From assembly GCA_040758475.1 (NCBI GenBank), contig JBFLVN010000073.1, forward strand, positions 1 through 14,265: a stretch of 14,265 bases of DNA. Direction: 5' to 3'. Made by a program: the position numbers and the translations under genes. Below the pieces are notes generated by a model. It was not told where the DNA came from. It saw only the letters and a program-made list of their open reading frames with translations, and searched no databases. Numbering within the stretch: position 1 is the stretch's first letter; every line of letters begins with the position of its first letter. Positions 6,110 to 13,367 of this stretch are shown here, one piece after another. The stretch comes from JBFLVN01 sp040758475. Lineage in GTDB: Bacteria; JAGRBM01.

Positions 6110-7468
6110 ATGACGTTTAATTTTCGCAATCTGCTGTTCCTCGGAATCATCCTTGCGTCTCTCCCGGCCGCCGCGGCTGCGGAGGACGGTCCGGATCCAA
6201 TTCCAGAGGGCCGCGAAACCCCGTTCATGAAACTGTGGAACCCCTTCAAGGACGCGGGGATCCACGGTTATGCCGCTTTTGATTATTTTAGTTCAGACAA
6301 ATCTCTAACCAAGGACCGGCACTTTCCCGGCCTTAATCTTGTTCTCAAGTCGGAGCCCAGCTTTGGCGATCACGTCAGGCTCTATGGCGAAGCCCGGGTG
6401 ATGGCGCAAGACCTGAATCATTCGACTATGCCAAGCCATTGGGATGGGCGAACCCAGACGCTCTACGAAGATGTCACGTTGGAATTGCGCGAGGGCTATG
6501 TCCACCTCTACGCCGGGGACCTGGAACTCCGGGTCGGCAAGCAGATCATTGTTTGGGGCCGGGCCGATGAGATCAATCCCACCGATTGGCTCTCCGCAAG
6601 AAATCTGACGCTTCTCTTTCCGGATCCTTTCGATCAGCGAATCGGCGTCTTCGGCGTCAAAGCGGACTACTACCTTCCCAAGGGTTTCCGCGTGACAGGC
6701 GTCTGGCAACCAGTGCCAACGGCCAGCGTGATTCCGCTTCCCTCGGTTCCTGGAATATCGTTTCAGCGGCAGCTTCCGGATATGGAAATCGAAAACGGTG
6801 AGTTAGGTTTCAAACTGGACCAGTCCGGCGGAGATATTGAGTGGTCAGTGAACTATTTTACCGGCTTCAACAAACTGCCGGAAGTAAATCTGATCGTCCC
6901 GCCTCCACCGGTGACGGTTGTCGGGCTTTCGCACCACCGTATACACGGCGCGGGAGCGGATTTTGTGTATATCCATGGAAGCTGGGGATTTCGTGGGGAA
7001 GGTGCGTACGTTCATACAAAAAATCCCAAAGGCCGGCGCAGGGACATTCAAACCCCCCACGCTTTCTATGTTTTTGGTATCGAAAAGGACCTTGGGAACA
7101 GTACCAACCTGATTGTCCAGTATTATGGAAGGAGGGTATTCCATAAGTACGAGACGGTTTTGGGGCTCCCGGATGACCAGTTAGCCCAATACAACGCCTT
7201 GTTCACAAGTCAGTTGGACACATGGCAAAACGGTGTATCCGTGCGATTCAACAAGAAGTGGTGGAGCGATACACTCGACCTCGATCTGACCTATGCCATT
7301 AACTTCGAAAGAACTAACTGGTTTCTCCGGCCAAAACTGACCTATGACCTGACAGATGAATGGAAGGCCACGGTCGGGGGAGAAATCTACAAGGGCGAGA
7401 ACGTCTCCCAATTCGGCTTTCTGGAAGACAATGCGATGGCGTTTGCGGAAATGCGCTGGAGTTTCTGA
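6110..7468 (+). CDS. Outer-membrane beta-barrel protein (DUF1302-like) of the RND operon
   Basis: The product is 452 aa from the ATG at 6110, which starts a signal peptide (MTFNFRNLLFLGIILASLP, cleavage after the Ala run near 24). The ORF extends upstream only inside the previous gene. The mature protein is rich in alternating, aromatic-flanked strands and ends in EMRWSF, with the C-terminal Phe used for insertion by the BAM machinery. The stretch GDLELRVGKQIIVWGRADEINPTDWLS is typical of DUF1302-like and related porin-type barrels found beside RND/MMPL exporters. It starts 10 bases after the LolA-like stop with no clear Shine-Dalgarno, so translation is probably coupled. It likely forms the outer-membrane end of the export route or receives the cargo. 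The barrel is well supported, the exact family moderately so, and the function is inferred from the operon. Confidence 0.8.
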   Translation: MTFNFRNLLFLGIILASLPAAAAAEDGPDPIPEGRETPFMKLWNPFKDAGIHGYAAFDYFSSDKSLTKDRHFPGLNLVLKSEPSFGDHVRLYGEARVMAQDLNHSTMPSHWDGRTQTLYEDVTLELREGYVHLYAGDLELRVGKQIIVWGRADEINPTDWLSARNLTLLFPDPFDQRIGVFGVKADYYLPKGFRVTGVWQPVPTASVIPLPSVPGISFQRQLPDMEIENGELGFKLDQSGGDIEWSVNYFTGFNKLPEVNLIVPPPPVTVVGLSHHRIHGAGADFVYIHGSWGFRGEGAYVHTKNPKGRRRDIQTPHAFYVFGIEKDLGNSTNLIVQYYGRRVFHKYETVLGLPDDQLAQYNALFTSQLDTWQNGVSVRFNKKWWSDTLDLDLTYAINFERTNWFLRPKLTYDLTDEWKATVGGEIYKGENVSQFGFLEDNAMAFAEMRWSF

Positions 7469-7496
7469 GGTGCGCTTGCACCGGTAAAACGATGCG

Positions 7497-7697
7497 ATGG
7501 AATCTTTCGACTTTTGTTGCGCGACCTACGGGGTCACACCTCATGCCGTCTTCCGCGGGGCGACGCCGAAAGAAGTCTACACGGGCGGGCGAAGGACGGT
7601 CATTGAGAGGGCCTGGGTAAGTGAGTTGCGGGAGGCCCGCCGGAACCGGATGGAATACCACCGGGCGCTGGCGGCATGTCCGGCATGTCCGCAGACG
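7497..7697 (+). pseudogene. Probable transposase/integrase C-terminal remnant
   Basis: In this frame the peptide TPHAVFRGATPKEVYTGG resembles the end of rve/DDE integrase-type transposases, whose C-terminal part carries RPHxxLGGxTPxEVY. It is followed by a charged helix (ISELREARRNRMEYHRA-like) and a Cys-rich end. The catalytic core that should lie upstream is absent, because an in-frame TAA precedes it and the barrel gene ends at 7468. No start with a Shine-Dalgarno is visible. The reading frame continues to 8051 but there lies antisense to nadB, so only the first 65 or so residues are counted. It fits a decayed insertion-sequence fragment marking the right edge of the TetR-RND block. Assignment rests on one short motif and is moderate. 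Confidence 0.5.
7672..7689. repeat. Two tandem copies of a 9-bp unit
   Basis: CGGCATGTC occurs twice head to tail (7672-7680, 7681-7689) near the end of the transposase remnant, giving a repeated Ala-Cys-Pro in that frame. It is probably a small slippage duplication in non-functional DNA. Confidence 0.6.
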
Positions 7698-7910
7698 CAG
7701 GAAGCCCATGCTGGGCACCGGTGGCCCTCACGCTGCCACGCCCCTCACTCTCGTTCGGATCTTATCCCAGCAGGTGCCCAGCCCGGGGTCGTTCACGTAA
7801 ACAGTTTTAGCGAGATCATGCGGCGCCTTAAAAAGAACATGCACGCCGACGATCCGGCCTACTACGCAACGAACATTTTATCCAGATCGAAATTCAACGC
7901 TACTTCTGAA
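7698..7910. other. Gene-free spacer with a 10-bp inverted repeat
   Basis: Between the transposase remnant and the end of nadB I see no credible gene on either strand. GCTGGGCACC (7710-7719) and GGTGCCCAGC (7773-7782) are perfect inverted arms 53 bases apart. The shorter palindrome CACCGGTG is at 7716-7723. An open stretch near 7803-7900 (FSEIMRRLKKNMHADDPAYY in the remnant's frame) is not recognised. No clear terminator for nadB was found here. Confidence 0.5.
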
Positions 7911-9503
7911 TTACGGCTTTACCACCGTGTCTTTCTTGAAGTGGGCGTCGTCCGTGTAGGGGTAATCGGCGTTGTAGTGGAGCCCCCGGGACTCCTGGCG
8001 GACCTGGGCGCAGCGGATGATGAGGTCCGCCACGAGGGCGATGTTCCGTAGCTCGATCAAGTCCTGCGTCACCTTGAAGTTCCAGTAGTACTCGTCGATT
8101 TCAAGGAGCAGGTTGTGGATTCGCGTCCGCGCCCGTTCGAGGCGCTTGTTGGAGCGGACGATGCCCACGTAGTCCCACATGAACCGCCGGATTTCGTCCC
8201 AGTTGTGCGTGACAACAACCAGTTCGTCGGGCTCGCCCGCGCCGCCCGGGTTCCAGGCGGGGATAGACGGGGAGGGCGCCTTTTTCTCCTGGACGAGTTC
8301 TCCCGCTTTTGTCGCTGCCCGGTCGGCAAAGACGAGGGCTTCAAGGAGGGAGTTGGAAGCCAGGCGGTTCGCCCCATGGAGGCCGGTAAAGGCGCATTCT
8401 CCCGTGGCAAAGAGTCCTTCGATGGACGTCCCGCCCCAGGGGTCGGTGACCAGCCCTCCGCAGCAATAGTGGGCTGCCGGGACGATGGGGATGGGCTGCT
8501 TGGCCGGGTCGATTCCGTACTCCCGGCAGGTCTTTGTGATGTGGGGGAAGCGTTTTTCGAGGAAATCTCCTCCGAGCTTCGTCGCGTCGAGGAAGAGGTG
8601 TTCCGCCCCCGAGCGCTTCATCTCCGTGTCGATGGCCCGGGCCACGATGTCACGCGGCGCCAGGTCGGCCATTTCGTGGTAGCGCTTCATGAAAGCAGCG
8701 CCGCCGGGTGTCCGCAGGATGGCCCCTTCGCCCCGCAGGGCTTCCGTGATGAGGAAGCTCTTGGCTTGGGGGTGGTAGAGGCAGGTCGGGTGGAACTGGA
8801 TGAACTCCATGTTTGCCACCGACACGCCTGCCCGGAAACCCATGGCGATGCCGTCACCCGTCGCCACATCGGGATTCGAGGTGTAGAGGTAGACTTTCCC
8901 GGTCCCTCCTGTCGCGAGCAGGGTCGCCGTAGCGGCGTAGGTATGCACTTCGCCCGTCCGGGTTTCGAGAATGTAGGCCCCTAGGCACGCGTTGGGCTGG
9001 CTCTGGACGCCGAGTTTGCGGCTCGTGAGCAAATCGATGGCGCAGGCGTATTCGTGAATCTGGATGTTGGGGTGGGTCCGGGCGGCTTCGAGAAGGGCCC
9101 TTGCGATCTCCCGGCCCGTCTGGTCTTCGGCGTGGAGGACGCGGCGGACCGAGTGCCCCCCTTCGCGCCCGAGGGCGATCTCCCCGCCGTTCATCCGGGA
9201 GAATTGGACGCCCCATTTCTCGATGAGCTCCCGGACGAGGGTGGGCCCCGAACGGACAACGAGGTCAACCGTGTCCGGGTGGCAGATGCCGGCGCCGGCC
9301 CGGTGGGTGTCTTCGGCGTGTTTCTCGGGGCTGTCGTCCGGGCTCCACACGCTCGCGATGCCGCCCTGGGCGTAGCGGGTCGAACTCTCGGTCATTTCCC
9401 GTTTGGTCGTTAAGATGACTTTCCCGTGACGCGCCGCCCGGAGGGCGAAGAAAAGCCCAGCGATGCCGGAGCCGATAACGAGGAAGTCGGAGCGGTGTTC
9501 CAT
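7911..9503 (-). CDS. nadB: L-aspartate oxidase (NAD biosynthesis)
   Basis: The product is 530 aa, normal for NadB, which oxidises L-aspartate to iminoaspartate, the first step of de novo NAD synthesis, in the cytoplasm with FAD. Visible features: dinucleotide-binding GSGIAG (11-16); SSTRYAQGGIA (40-50), the flavoprotein-subunit signature; GREGGHSVRRVLHAEDQTG (112-130, with Glu114 at the position of E. coli Glu121); EFIQFHPTCLYHP (233-245); ITEALRGEGA; PRDIVAR (283-289); AHYCCGG (344-350, His345); and TGECAFTGLHGANRLASNSLLEAL (368-390). The tail (VTQDLIELRNIALVADLIIRCA) matches the C-terminal helical domain that separates NadB from succinate dehydrogenase. The ATG at 9503 starts directly at the FAD domain; its Shine-Dalgarno is weak. 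The gene is divergent from the transglycosylase. Partners nadA and nadC are not in the window. Confidence 0.96.
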   Translation of the reverse strand: MEHRSDFLVIGSGIAGLFFALRAARHGKVILTTKREMTESSTRYAQGGIASVWSPDDSPEKHAEDTHRAGAGICHPDTVDLVVRSGPTLVRELIEKWGVQFSRMNGGEIALGREGGHSVRRVLHAEDQTGREIARALLEAARTHPNIQIHEYACAIDLLTSRKLGVQSQPNACLGAYILETRTGEVHTYAATATLLATGGTGKVYLYTSNPDVATGDGIAMGFRAGVSVANMEFIQFHPTCLYHPQAKSFLITEALRGEGAILRTPGGAAFMKRYHEMADLAPRDIVARAIDTEMKRSGAEHLFLDATKLGGDFLEKRFPHITKTCREYGIDPAKQPIPIVPAAHYCCGGLVTDPWGGTSIEGLFATGECAFTGLHGANRLASNSLLEALVFADRAATKAGELVQEKKAPSPSIPAWNPGGAGEPDELVVVTHNWDEIRRFMWDYVGIVRSNKRLERARTRIHNLLLEIDEYYWNFKVTQDLIELRNIALVADLIIRCAQVRQESRGLHYNADYPYTDDAHFKKDTVVKP

Positions 9504-9594
9504 GGATGTATGGGCCGGTCCCTACTGGAGGCGGGGTGCAAATGCCTCTCCCGCCGCGCCCAGATTGAGCGAGCCGTGGGGCAACGGCAAGTCC

Positions 9595-9624
9595 TTGTAA
9601 CTTTAGGGGTTTTCCGTCTACAAT
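9595..9624 (+). promoter_or_regulatory. Sigma-70-type promoter of the transglycosylase gene
   Basis: TTGTAA (9595-9600) and TACAAT (9619-9624, five of six consensus bases) are 18 bases apart in the 154-base gap between divergent nadB and the transglycosylase. The predicted start is near 9631, leaving a leader of about 27 bases that contains an AAAGGG-like Shine-Dalgarno. Confidence 0.55.
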
Positions 9625-9657
9625 TCTCGCTGCCTCTGTTCCGGAAAGGGTGAGATC

Positions 9658-10347
9658 GTGGGAGGGTTCTTCAAGTCCACGAAGCTCCTAGCCATCTTAT
9701 GGCTGGCGCTCGCTTTGTCTGCCGTATCTGCCGCGCAGGCGGACATGTTTGTTTATCGGAGCGCCGACGGTTCCCTTCATTTTAGCGACCGGCAGAAAAG
9801 CGAAAAGTGGCAGCTTTACAAGGAGGCCGACTCTTCCGGGGAGGAAGACACGGATCTCCACATGGACGCGCTCGATCATCTCGAGCTTGTCCAGCACGTC
9901 CAGCGGTTATCCAAGAAGCACCACATCGACACCGATTTGATCCGCGCCGTCATCAAGGTTGAGAGCAACTACAACCCGCTTGCCGTTTCCCGAAAGGGAG
10001 CCATGGGGCTCATGCAACTCATGCCTGATACGGCCAAGTCGATGAACGTCCCCGACGCCTACGAACCCCTCGACAACGTGGAGGGCGGCGTCAAGTACTT
10101 GCGCCACTTGGTCGATCGCTTCGGCGGCCGGATGGTCCACGCCCTGGCAGCCTACAACGCGGGGCCCAACGCCGTCGATCGCTTCGGCGGGATTCCCCCC
10201 TATCCTGAAACACAGAATTACGTCCGCAAAGTCATTCAGTACTACAAGGCTTATCAAGCCCAGGCCAAAGCCACGGCCGCGGCCAAGGGAAAAGTCCAGC
10301 AGCGGCGCGAACCCGTAATGCTGACCAGTTCCGCGGACGCTTTTTAG
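9658..10347 (+). CDS. Lytic transglycosylase, SLT domain with N-terminal DUF4124-like segment
   Basis: The product is 229 aa from a GTG at 9658, preceded by AAAGGGTGAG. A signal peptide (KLLAILWLALALSAVSA) ends near AQA-DM at 28/29. A short DUF4124-like segment follows (MFVYRSADGSLHFSD), then the SLT domain at about 83-195. Catalytic Glu102 sits in IKVESNYNPLAVSRKGAMG, followed by GLMQLMPDTA (117-126) and AYNAGPNAV (165-173). The enzyme should cleave the MurNAc-GlcNAc bond of peptidoglycan to form 1,6-anhydro ends in the periplasm. The C-terminal tail is Ala/Lys-rich and probably disordered. It has its own promoter and is followed 51 bases later by the TPR-AIM24 gene on the same strand. Assignment is sure; the biological role (turnover or secretion-gap making) is open. 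Confidence 0.93.
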   Translation: MGGFFKSTKLLAILWLALALSAVSAAQADMFVYRSADGSLHFSDRQKSEKWQLYKEADSSGEEDTDLHMDALDHLELVQHVQRLSKKHHIDTDLIRAVIKVESNYNPLAVSRKGAMGLMQLMPDTAKSMNVPDAYEPLDNVEGGVKYLRHLVDRFGGRMVHALAAYNAGPNAVDRFGGIPPYPETQNYVRKVIQYYKAYQAQAKATAAAKGKVQQRREPVMLTSSADAF

Positions 10348-10398
10348 AAATGTCCCGCGTCCCTTCAACCGCCGGGCCGGGCAGGTAGTCTCACGCAC

Positions 10399-11772
10399 AT
10401 GGGCAGTGCCGAAGCAAGAGTCGAAAGCGGGGGTGGCTTTTTCTACCACCTCTTCCGGGGGTCCGACCTTCTCGAAGCGGACAAGGTGGCCGAGGCGTGC
10501 GAGGAGCTCGAACACGCCCTGGCCCTCCAGCCGGACAACATCGAAGCCATTTCGCTGCGGGCGAGCTGCCTTTACAAGCTCGGCCGGAGCGAAGAGGCGA
10601 TCGACGCCTACCAACAGCTTCTTCTCTCCAAACCCGGCGAGCCCACGCTCTACGTGAATCTGGCGCTCGTCTATATCAAGGCGAACCGGCTGGACGACGC
10701 CGAAGCCGCGCTTCGGACGGCCATCAACTCCGGCGGGGAGTCCAAGCGGCTCCAGGGCTATCTGGGGCTCGTCTACTCGAAGAAGACGGAATACGAAAAA
10801 GCGCTCATCGCCTTCAGCAAGGCAGGCGCCACAAAGATGATCGCGGAGATGGAGGGGTTCATCAAGAAGCGCCAGCAGGGCCTCATCCAGAAGAGCAGCC
10901 CCGCGCCCGAAACCGTTTCGGCAGGTGAAACCGCGATCCAGAAGGATATGGATCAGCTCGCCGAGCGTTCCCAGGCGGCTGCCATCGACGCGGCCCAGCG
11001 CCGTCGAAAGCTCCTGCGTCTCGCGCCGGAAGAGGAAGAGAAACCCGAAGCTGCTTCCCCTGCGCCGGTAGTTTCCGCGGTACCTGCTCCGGCCCCAACC
11101 GCCCCGCCGCCGGTCGCTCCGCCCGCTCCAAGTCCCCGCGTCGAGACTTCCACGGCCCGGCGGGTGCCGCTCGTCCGGCAGGGGGCCGCGCCTCTGCGGC
11201 TCGAAGGGGCCGACCTCCTGCGCATCTCCCTTTCCGCGGGGGCCATCAGCACGCTGGGTGAGTCGGCCGTGCTGCGCGGGACGTTTAAAGCCGATCCCGT
11301 TTTCAAGCGGTTCAAGGGGAAGACGACCAAATCCCATTTCGGCCCTCCGAACGCCCCCTTGTGCAAACTGGAAGGCGAAGGGGAGCTTTGGCTGCGCGCC
11401 GGGACGGGGAAACGCCTATTCCTTTTTGAAACCAGCGCCAAGGAAACGGCCTTCGTCGCCGAGCAAGCGCTTTATGCTTTTACGGGTTCCCTCTCCTGGG
11501 AAAACGGCCGCATCGGCGGAAGCGACGACGCCAACATGGACCTCGTGACTCTTTCGGGCGAGGGGAGCTTCGCCGTCGCCAGTTCGGGCGACGTGGCGGA
11601 GATCGACGTGGACGAGGGGGACGAAGGGATCGTCGTCGCCCAGCGCGTGCTCCTGGGATGGTTCGGGAAAATCGTCCCCCGCCTCATTACCTCTCCGGAC
11701 CCGCTTCCCTCCTCCATTGGCACCATGGTCCGCCTCAAGGGCTCGGGAAGAGTCGTCGTGGGGCAGGTCTAG
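10399..11772 (+). CDS. TPR-repeat protein fused to an AIM24-like domain
   Basis: The product is 457 aa. Residues about 12-150 form roughly four tetratricopeptide repeats (EACEELEHALALQPDNIEAI, EEAIDAYQQLLLSKPGEPTL, DDAEAALRTAINSGGESKRL, YEKALIAFSKAGA), a protein-protein interaction module. A charged helical stretch follows, then a Pro/Ala linker at about 220-252. The C-terminal part (about 268-457) looks like the AIM24 family (PF01987): a Gly-rich beta fold with CKLEGEGELWLRAG, VTLSGEGSFAVASSGDV and LLGWFGKIVP. AIM24 is named for a yeast mitochondrial protein; bacterial members have no settled function. There is no signal peptide or membrane span, so it is probably cytoplasmic or peripheral. 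The ATG at 10399 has only a poor Shine-Dalgarno. The architecture is clear; the role is unknown. Confidence 0.8.
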   Translation: MGSAEARVESGGGFFYHLFRGSDLLEADKVAEACEELEHALALQPDNIEAISLRASCLYKLGRSEEAIDAYQQLLLSKPGEPTLYVNLALVYIKANRLDDAEAALRTAINSGGESKRLQGYLGLVYSKKTEYEKALIAFSKAGATKMIAEMEGFIKKRQQGLIQKSSPAPETVSAGETAIQKDMDQLAERSQAAAIDAAQRRRKLLRLAPEEEEKPEAASPAPVVSAVPAPAPTAPPPVAPPAPSPRVETSTARRVPLVRQGAAPLRLEGADLLRISLSAGAISTLGESAVLRGTFKADPVFKRFKGKTTKSHFGPPNAPLCKLEGEGELWLRAGTGKRLFLFETSAKETAFVAEQALYAFTGSLSWENGRIGGSDDANMDLVTLSGEGSFAVASSGDVAEIDVDEGDEGIVVAQRVLLGWFGKIVPRLITSPDPLPSSIGTMVRLKGSGRVVVGQV

Positions 11773-11875
11773 CAATTCCTTCGTTGAATAGCGCTCAATC
11801 CGCTTCGTCCCATTTCATAATTCCTTGGGCCAGATGGTTGCCCTCCGGGGCCCTGGGTGCTTGAATCCGGCCGTG

Positions 11876-12526
11876 ATGGCCCAAACCGCACAAGCAGGGG
11901 CTCCCGCACAGGCTTCCGCGCGGCCCTCGATCTGGAACCCCGCCAACATCATTACGGTGATCCGGATCGGACTCGTTCCGGTGGTCGCGGCCCTCCTCTA
12001 TGCGCCGCAAGGGGAAGTTCCTTCGCCAAAGGCGGCCCTTTGGGCGGGGATGGTTTTCTTGATCGCGTTCCTGGGGGATGCGGTGGATGGATACCTGGCC
12101 CGCCGCTACAGCCAGATCACGCCCTTTGGGATGCTTCTCGACCCGCTTGCCGACAAGCTGATGATCCTCGTCGTCCTCGTCATGCTCGTTCCTTCCGGAT
12201 GGGTGCCGGCGTGGCTCGTGGGGCTCATCCTCTACCGGGAGGTTTTCATCACGGGCCTGCGGGCGGCGGCGGTCGAGCGGGGGGTGGTCATCGCCTCGAC
12301 GAAGATTTCCAAGTACAAGACCGTCTACCAGAGCGCCGCCGTGATGGCGTGCATTCTTCACTACCGCGCTGGCGAGTTGCTGGGGATTTCGTTGCCGCCC
12401 GCCCTGGATGCCCACTTCGGCGGGGTCGGCCTCGTGCTCCTTTACGCGGCCGCTTTGGTTTCGATGTGGTCCGGGGTGGACTACCTGCTTAAGTTCTGGA
12501 AAGAACTGACGCGTGTCGACTGTTGA
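11876..12526 (+). CDS. pgsA: CDP-diacylglycerol--glycerol-3-phosphate 3-phosphatidyltransferase
   Basis: The enzyme makes phosphatidylglycerol-phosphate from CDP-diacylglycerol and glycerol-3-phosphate in the inner membrane. With the ATG at 11876 it is 216 aa. The full CDP-alcohol phosphotransferase signature is intact: Asp68, Asp71-Gly72, Ala75-Arg76, Gly85, Asp89 and Asp93 (D-x2-D-G-x2-A-R-x8-G-x3-D-x3-D). The entry NPANIITVIRI (21-31) and YREVFITGLRA are typical of PgsA rather than of phosphatidylserine or cardiolipin synthases. Several spans follow. The first 18 residues are an Ala/Gln-rich extension not usual in the family. The start is uncertain, because ATG 11834 and TTG 11825 are also in frame and none has a good Shine-Dalgarno. 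The gene sits 103 bases after the AIM24 gene and 79 bases before the DedA gene. Confidence 0.93.
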   Translation: MAQTAQAGAPAQASARPSIWNPANIITVIRIGLVPVVAALLYAPQGEVPSPKAALWAGMVFLIAFLGDAVDGYLARRYSQITPFGMLLDPLADKLMILVVLVMLVPSGWVPAWLVGLILYREVFITGLRAAAVERGVVIASTKISKYKTVYQSAAVMACILHYRAGELLGISLPPALDAHFGGVGLVLLYAAALVSMWSGVDYLLKFWKELTRVDC

Positions 12527-12527
12527 G

Positions 12528-12543
12528 CGGGGAGATTGCCCCG
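12528..12543 (+). terminator. Weak hairpin after pgsA
   Basis: CGGGG (12528-12532) pairs with CCCCG (12539-12543) around a 6-base loop, two bases after the pgsA stop. Only a short T-stretch follows (TCGTTTA), so it may be a leaky terminator or attenuating hairpin ahead of the DedA gene. Confidence 0.35.
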
Positions 12544-12605
12544 TCGTTTAGCGGCTGTATTAAGTTGCACTTCTCCTTTGCGTCTCCGGAGCGTGGGAAT
12601 CTTTC

Positions 12606-13367
12606 ATGATCGAAGCTCTCTTCGCCTTCCTTACCAGCTTGAGTGGTACGGCCGTCTACCTGGCGATCGGGGGGATTCTCCTGGCTTGTGGGCTTGGGCT
12701 TCCCATTCCAGAGGACATCACGCTCGTCACCGCCGGGTATCTGGCGGAGGTGGGCATCATCGACCGCTGGTGGGCGACGGCGATTTGCCTCTTCGCGGTG
12801 CTAGCGGGCGATTCCGTCATCTTCGGGTTAGGCCGCCGCTATGGAGAGGACATCCTGGACGCGCCGGTTATCCATCAGATTTTCGGAAAAAAGCGGATGG
12901 AGCGGGCGAGTTATTATTTCGAGAAATACGGAAAGAAAGTCGTTTTCATCGGCCGCTTCATCGCGGGGGCCAGAGCACCCATCTTTTTGATTTCTGGAAT
13001 TCTCAAGATGCGTTACCGGACGTTCATCTTGCTCGACGGCATCGCCGCGCTCATCAGTGTGCCGGTGCTCGTGTGGGTGGGGTATACCTTCGCGGCCGAT
13101 ATCCAGGACGCTTTCCGGGCGGTCCGGAAATCCCAGCACGTCGTCCTGATCGTTTTTGTCGCCGCCATTTTCGCGATCATCATCTACAACATCTACGGCG
13201 CTATCGACCGGGCGGCTAGCGAGCGGGCGGTCCGAAAATTCGAGCAGACCCACCCCGATCTGGCCGCCAAGGAGCATGCTTTGCCGGAGCGGACTCTCTC
13301 CACGTCCAATTCGGAACCGCCCGTTCCACCGGCCGGCGTTTCGAGCAAAAAGGACGGTCCGGCATGA
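12606..13367 (+). CDS. DedA-family (VTT/SNARE-associated domain) membrane protein
   Basis: At 253 aa it is longer than the usual roughly 200. DedA proteins are inner-membrane proteins, some shown to flip undecaprenyl phosphate or phospholipids. Family marks: GLGLPIPEDITLVTAGYLA (29-47) with the conserved acidic residue in the re-entrant segment; GDSVIFGLGRRYG; then YFEKYGKKVVFIGRFIAGARAPIFLISG, the conserved G-R-F-x-P/A-G-x-R motif with Arg in the second re-entrant region. Hydrophobic spans follow to about residue 200. The last 50 or so residues are hydrophilic and Ser/Pro-rich, a tail not typical of the family. The ATG at 12606 gives the expected first helix; its Shine-Dalgarno is poor. The stop overlaps the next start (ATGA, 13364-13367), so it is translationally coupled to the sugar-phosphate mutase. 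Exact lipid substrate is not known. Confidence 0.9.
   Translation: MIEALFAFLTSLSGTAVYLAIGGILLACGLGLPIPEDITLVTAGYLAEVGIIDRWWATAICLFAVLAGDSVIFGLGRRYGEDILDAPVIHQIFGKKRMERASYYFEKYGKKVVFIGRFIAGARAPIFLISGILKMRYRTFILLDGIAALISVPVLVWVGYTFAADIQDAFRAVRKSQHVVLIVFVAAIFAIIIYNIYGAIDRAASERAVRKFEQTHPDLAAKEHALPERTLSTSNSEPPVPPAGVSSKKDGPA

Noticed and set aside
7469..7482. Hairpin GGTGC-GCTT-GCACC right after the barrel stop, as an operon terminator
   Set aside because: The stem is only 5 bp and no T-run follows, so it was not called a terminator.
7697..8051. Extension of the transposase-remnant frame into nadB
   Set aside because: The frame stays open only because it runs antisense to nadB, and the peptide after about residue 67 shows no transposase-like features.
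8115..8984. 289-aa plus-strand open frame inside nadB
   Set aside because: It is antisense to a highly conserved enzyme, with no family resemblance and no Shine-Dalgarno.
9907..11337. 476-aa open frame on the minus strand across the transglycosylase and TPR-AIM24 genes
   Set aside because: It is a GC-driven antisense shadow: low-complexity Arg/Gly-rich product, no recognisable domain, and fully covered by two well-supported genes.
11784..11821. TTGAAT and CATAAT as a pgsA promoter
   Set aside because: The boxes are 26 bases apart, too far for a sigma-70 promoter.
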